This document shows, piece by piece, positions 4,972-5,236 of a stretch of 5,236 nt of DNA. The position numbers and the translations under genes are program-made. Within the stretch, counting starts at the first letter, position 1. Each line of letters begins with the position of its first letter. This stretch comes from Nitrospinota bacterium (GTDB lineage Bacteria; JAUXIQ01), in assembly GCA_030620925.1 (NCBI GenBank), contig JAUXIQ010000169.1:1-5236 (forward strand), given 5' to 3'. The notes below the pieces were generated by a model that saw nothing but the letters and a program-made list of their open reading frames with translations, did no database searches and was not told where the DNA came from.

Positions 4972-5236
4972 TGAGACTGAAAGACCTGACAGACGAAGAA
5001 CAGCTCCACCTGGGCAGTAACTCCTGCTCCGGCTGCGGCGCCTACCTGGGGCTGCGCCTGGCCCTCAAGGTGTTGGGGGAAAATACTATTATCGTCAACC
5101 CCACGGGCTGCATCTCCGCCTGCACCATGATGGGGGAAACCAAGGTGCCTTTTTTCCATCCCCTTTTCGGCAACGCAGGGTCGATTATCAGCGGTATGGA
5201 TACCGGCCTCCGAGTCCTGGGCAAGCGGGAGGGCAA
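4971..5236 (+). CDS. porB: 2-oxoacid:ferredoxin oxidoreductase, beta subunit (5' part, cut by window end)
   Basis: The first 88 codons of the catalytic beta chain, which binds thiamine diphosphate and the proximal [4Fe-4S] cluster, are present. It reads MRLKDLTDEEQLHLGSNSC, then the SGCG motif, ALKVLGENTIIVNPTGC, and PFFHPLFGNAGSIISGMDTGL. C19, C22 and C47 have the same spacing (3 and 25) as three of the four cluster ligands I recall in the Desulfovibrio africanus pyruvate enzyme (Cys812, 815, 840). The fourth ligand and the thiamine-binding GDG motif should lie past the window. The segment after C47 (ISACTMMGETKVPFFH) has an additional C51 and lacks the YPY/W-type residues I expect in standard PorB. 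The start overlaps the porA stop as TGATG, with GAAGGG eight bases before the ATG. The frame stays open to the last base. Confidence 0.9.
   Translation, partial: MRLKDLTDEEQLHLGSNSCSGCGAYLGLRLALKVLGENTIIVNPTGCISACTMMGETKVPFFHPLFGNAGSIISGMDTGLRVLGKREG

Noticed and set aside
1-5236. Mobile elements, CRISPR arrays, tRNA or rRNA genes
   Set aside because: No transposase-like frame, direct-repeat array, tRNA cloverleaf or rRNA segment was seen on either strand; the gaps between genes are at most 173 bases.

Overview
The window (moderately high GC, compact, every convincing gene on the + strand) comes from a strictly anaerobic bacterium or archaeon rich in iron-sulphur enzymes. A four-subunit ferredoxin-dependent 2-oxoacid oxidoreductase, an NDP-forming acyl-CoA synthetase alpha subunit, a QueG-like Fe-S protein and a small cysteine-rich DUF6485-type protein together recall Dehalococcoidia (Chloroflexota) or anaerobic Desulfobacterota-like lineages. 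The frequent ATA isoleucine codons despite the GC content, and the clear Shine-Dalgarno sites, fit the first option. This placement is inference only; there is no rRNA or other marker here.

Layout. Positions 4-222 encode a small cysteine-rich protein whose true start may lie before the window. It is followed after 17 bases by a GTG-started QueG-like double-[4Fe-4S] protein (240-1211). A strong GC-rich stem-loop (1246-1279) separates this pair from a 463-residue CoA-binding, NDP-forming acyl-CoA synthetase alpha subunit (1300-2691). A 173-base AT-richer gap follows. It holds a stem-loop, a promoter with a perfect TATAAT box, and a 9-bp inverted repeat in the predicted leader. Then comes a tightly packed operon in the order gamma-delta-alpha-beta (porG 2865-3455, porD 3488-3775, porA 3775-4971, porB 4971 to beyond the window end). 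The porD/porA and porA/porB junctions both overlap by one base as TGATG, suggesting translational coupling.

How the genes may work together. The Por-type complex would oxidise a 2-oxoacid plus CoA to acyl-CoA and CO2 and reduce ferredoxin (it can also run in reverse). The synthetase alpha subunit is part of an enzyme that converts acyl-CoA, ADP and phosphate to acid, CoA and ATP. Together they would make an amino-acid or pyruvate fermentation module with substrate-level ATP formation, but no ATP-grasp beta subunit is visible here. The first two genes are probably a separate unit of unknown purpose.

Most of the window is recognisable anaerobic metabolism and I see no mobile element, CRISPR array, RNA gene or defence system. 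The least explained parts are the DUF6485/QueG-like pair, in which the QueG-like protein has a long cysteine-containing insertion between its two cluster motifs, and the inverted-repeat leader of the por operon.
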